Shown here piece after piece: positions 6,404-7,334 of a stretch of DNA of 7,334 nt. A program made the position numbers and the translations under genes. How positions within the stretch are numbered: position 1 is the first letter of the stretch; the number at the start of each line of letters is the position of its first letter. This DNA is from Solobacterium sp. Lineage in GTDB: Bacteria > Bacillota_I > Bacilli_A > Erysipelotrichales > Erysipelotrichaceae. A model generated the notes under the pieces. The model was given only the letters and a program-made list of their open reading frames with translations. It searched no databases and was not told where the DNA came from. The stretch spans positions 1 to 7,334 of the forward strand of contig JAEEYJ010000152.1 in NCBI GenBank assembly GCA_016291725.1. Direction: 5' to 3'.

Positions 6404-6437
6404 AAAAACCGTGAGGCACTTCTGCTTCACGGTTTTT
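6404..6437. terminator. Bidirectional intrinsic terminator between the dehydrogenase gene and hup
   Basis: A 15-base-pair hairpin with one G-U pair has arms 6404-6418 and 6423-6437 and the loop CTTC. The outer five pairs are A-T, so either strand reads a GC-containing stem ending in a U-tract. It serves the + strand dehydrogenase (stop at 6401) and the converging hup gene (stop at 6463). Confidence 0.92.
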
Positions 6438-6462
6438 CTGTCTGTAAACTATTCCCGGTCAA

Positions 6463-6750
6463 TTACTTGACTCTTTCCTTCAGAGTCTTGCTGGCCTTGA
6501 AAGCCGGAACCTTGGACGGATTGATTTCCAGTGTCTCGCCTGTACGGGGATTGACGCCTGTACGGCCTGCCCTGTTCTTGACTGTGAACTTGCCGAACCC
6601 GTTGATATCGACGGTGCCGCCATCCTTCAGTGTCTCAGCCATTTCATCGAAAATGAATGTGACCGCTTCAGCTGCCGCTTTCTTTGTCAGACCGAGTTCG
6701 CCTGCCAGTGCTTCTGCCAGGGTCTTTTTTGTTGCAATCGCTTTTGCCAT
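6463..6750 (-). CDS. hup: HU family DNA-binding protein
   Basis: This is a small basic histone-like protein that binds and bends DNA as a dimer and helps compact the nucleoid. The 95-residue length is close to the usual 90. The helical dimerisation half covers about 8-45. The DNA-binding part carries the HU/IHF signature GFGKF (51-55), then the beta arm NRAGRTGVNPRTGE (59-72) with the intercalating proline P68, and ends with AFKASKTLKERVK. The N-terminus is about four residues longer than the common MNKxELI form, with a lysine-rich AKAIATKKT. HU is favoured over IHF by Bacillota-like context and by the NPRTGE arm, but sequence alone does not fully exclude an IHF-like protein. The start is supported by AAGGAG (6764-6759) 8 bases upstream and by a strong promoter immediately above. 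It is apparently a single-gene transcript. Confidence 0.96.
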   Translation of the reverse strand: MAKAIATKKTLAEALAGELGLTKKAAAEAVTFIFDEMAETLKDGGTVDINGFGKFTVKNRAGRTGVNPRTGETLEINPSKVPAFKASKTLKERVK

Positions 6751-6780
6751 AATGAATTCTCCTTATTGTGAACAATCAAT

Positions 6781-6808
6781 ATTGTATCGTATCACCGTTG
6801 TTTTTCAA
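6781..6808 (-). promoter_or_regulatory. Predicted sigma-70/A promoter of hup
   Basis: On the - strand TTGAAA (6808-6803) and TACAAT (6786-6781) are separated by 16 bases. Each box matches the consensus at five of six positions. Transcription would begin near 6774, giving a leader of about 24 bases with AAGGAG. A short inverted repeat, ACAAT-caat-ATTGT (6772-6785), covers most of the -10 box and the start region and could be an operator, though it may be chance in AT-rich DNA. The promoter begins just after the stop codon of the upstream CBS gene. Confidence 0.72.
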
Positions 6809-6814
6809 CCTCTT

Positions 6815-7334
6815 TTATATAAGGGTTTCCAGAATCTTGGCCATATCATAGATGGAAATGATCCCGACCGGTGTCTCTTTCTTGGATCCGGTTTCCGTAA
6901 TCAGGATCAGCGGAGAAGTCTTTTTCTTCATCAGATTGTCCGCGAAGATGTCCAGTACCTGCTGGATCTCTGTTTCCTTCGGCATAAAGTACACCTCTTC
7001 ACGGGTACCGATGGCTGTGAGCTTCTCTACCGGCTCATCACCGCTTCTGCCCAGACGGTACCATTCCGCGATCTCCGTCATCGTAATGACTCCGCGGAAG
7101 CCGCCCTTCCCATAGATGGGCAGCTTGGCGATTCTATGGTCCTTCATGTAGTCGAACGCATCACTGATGGACATCCGGTCATTGACATGATGGACCGGGT
7201 ACTGCGAATAGTTCAGCGCAGAACGCCGTACCAGCAGTTCTTCGATCATCTCGATTGTTTCCACGACAGTATCCGTGGGAACGGCCATAATCTCCTGCTG
7301 ATTGTCCCGCTGGTGCACAATCGCGTTCCGCAGG
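6815..7334 (-). CDS. HEPN-like/CBS-pair protein, 5' end beyond the window (partial)
   Basis: The frame stays open to the window edge, giving 172 residues plus the stop. A GTG at 7318-7316 could be read as a start, but it has no ribosome site and falls inside a conserved-looking motif, so the true start is probably outside. Numbering from the first complete codon, residues 1-9 read LRNAIVHQR, with R2-N3-x3-H7 matching the R-x4-6-H signature of HEPN RNase domains. After a linking helix (about 24-38) come two CBS motifs, about 47-91 (YPVHHVNDRMSISDAF onward, GVITMTEIAEW) and 115-166 (VYFMPKETEIQQVL onward, GIISIYDMAKIL). CBS pairs usually bind adenosine-based ligands such as AMP, ATP, SAM or c-di-AMP and regulate an attached domain. 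The CBS call is firm; the HEPN call rests on one short motif because most of that domain is missing. Loss of a tyrosine two residues after the histidine (R9 here) argues against a HepT-type Rx4HxY toxin. Confidence 0.8.
   Translation of the reverse strand, partial: LRNAIVHQRDNQQEIMAVPTDTVVETIEMIEELLVRRSALNYSQYPVHHVNDRMSISDAFDYMKDHRIAKLPIYGKGGFRGVITMTEIAEWYRLGRSGDEPVEKLTAIGTREEVYFMPKETEIQQVLDIFADNLMKKKTSPLILITETGSKKETPVGIISIYDMAKILETLI

Noticed and set aside
7316..7318. GTG as the start of the CBS gene
   Set aside because: No ribosome site can be seen in the 16 bases upstream, the frame stays open to the edge, and the GTG falls within the RNAIVH motif. The gene is better treated as cut by the window.

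Overview
The window looks like an ordinary chromosomal segment of a Gram-positive bacterium, most likely a gut-type anaerobe of the Bacillota (Clostridia or Erysipelotrichia). This rests on strong AGGAGG-like ribosome sites, a glutamate dehydrogenase close to the Clostridium symbiosum type, a Lgt of the GC-rich-motif variant I associate with Bacillota, and tightly overlapping operons. By eye the base composition is balanced to moderately GC-rich and similar throughout. I see no insertion sequence, prophage, tRNA, rRNA or CRISPR array. The taxonomic guess is low confidence.

Layout. On the + strand from 13 to 2645, an amidohydrolase is followed after 5 bases by glutamate dehydrogenase (gdhA). 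A hairpin at 2651-2688 closes this unit and faces an operon on the - strand. Read from its promoter, that operon (5383 down to 2682) is a DUF308-like six-helix membrane protein, lgt, rpiB, and an unrecognised secreted or membrane-anchored protein. Its junctions overlap by 11, 4 and 4 bases. A 94-base divergent intergenic region (5384-5477) carries back-to-back promoters and a small inverted repeat. To its right on the + strand is a D-2-hydroxyacid dehydrogenase (5478-6401). A second hairpin (6404-6437) separates it from the converging HU gene (6463-6750). Upstream of HU on the - strand is a CBS-pair protein whose 5' end runs off the window.

How they may work together. The first pair suggests amide or peptide hydrolysis next to glutamate deamination or ammonia assimilation. 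The central operon combines envelope functions (lipoprotein lipidation, membrane protein, exported protein) with a pentose phosphate isomerase. These links are inferred from gene order only.

Points most worth a second look: (1) the CBS protein reads in frame to the window edge and includes an R-N-x3-H signature typical of HEPN RNase domains, suggesting a ligand-sensing HEPN-CBS fusion; (2) the Lgt homologue lacks several residues considered essential in E. coli Lgt; (3) the last gene of the central operon encodes an unrecognised, probably exported protein with six cysteines. Most of the window is otherwise housekeeping, and I do not claim a proven new system.
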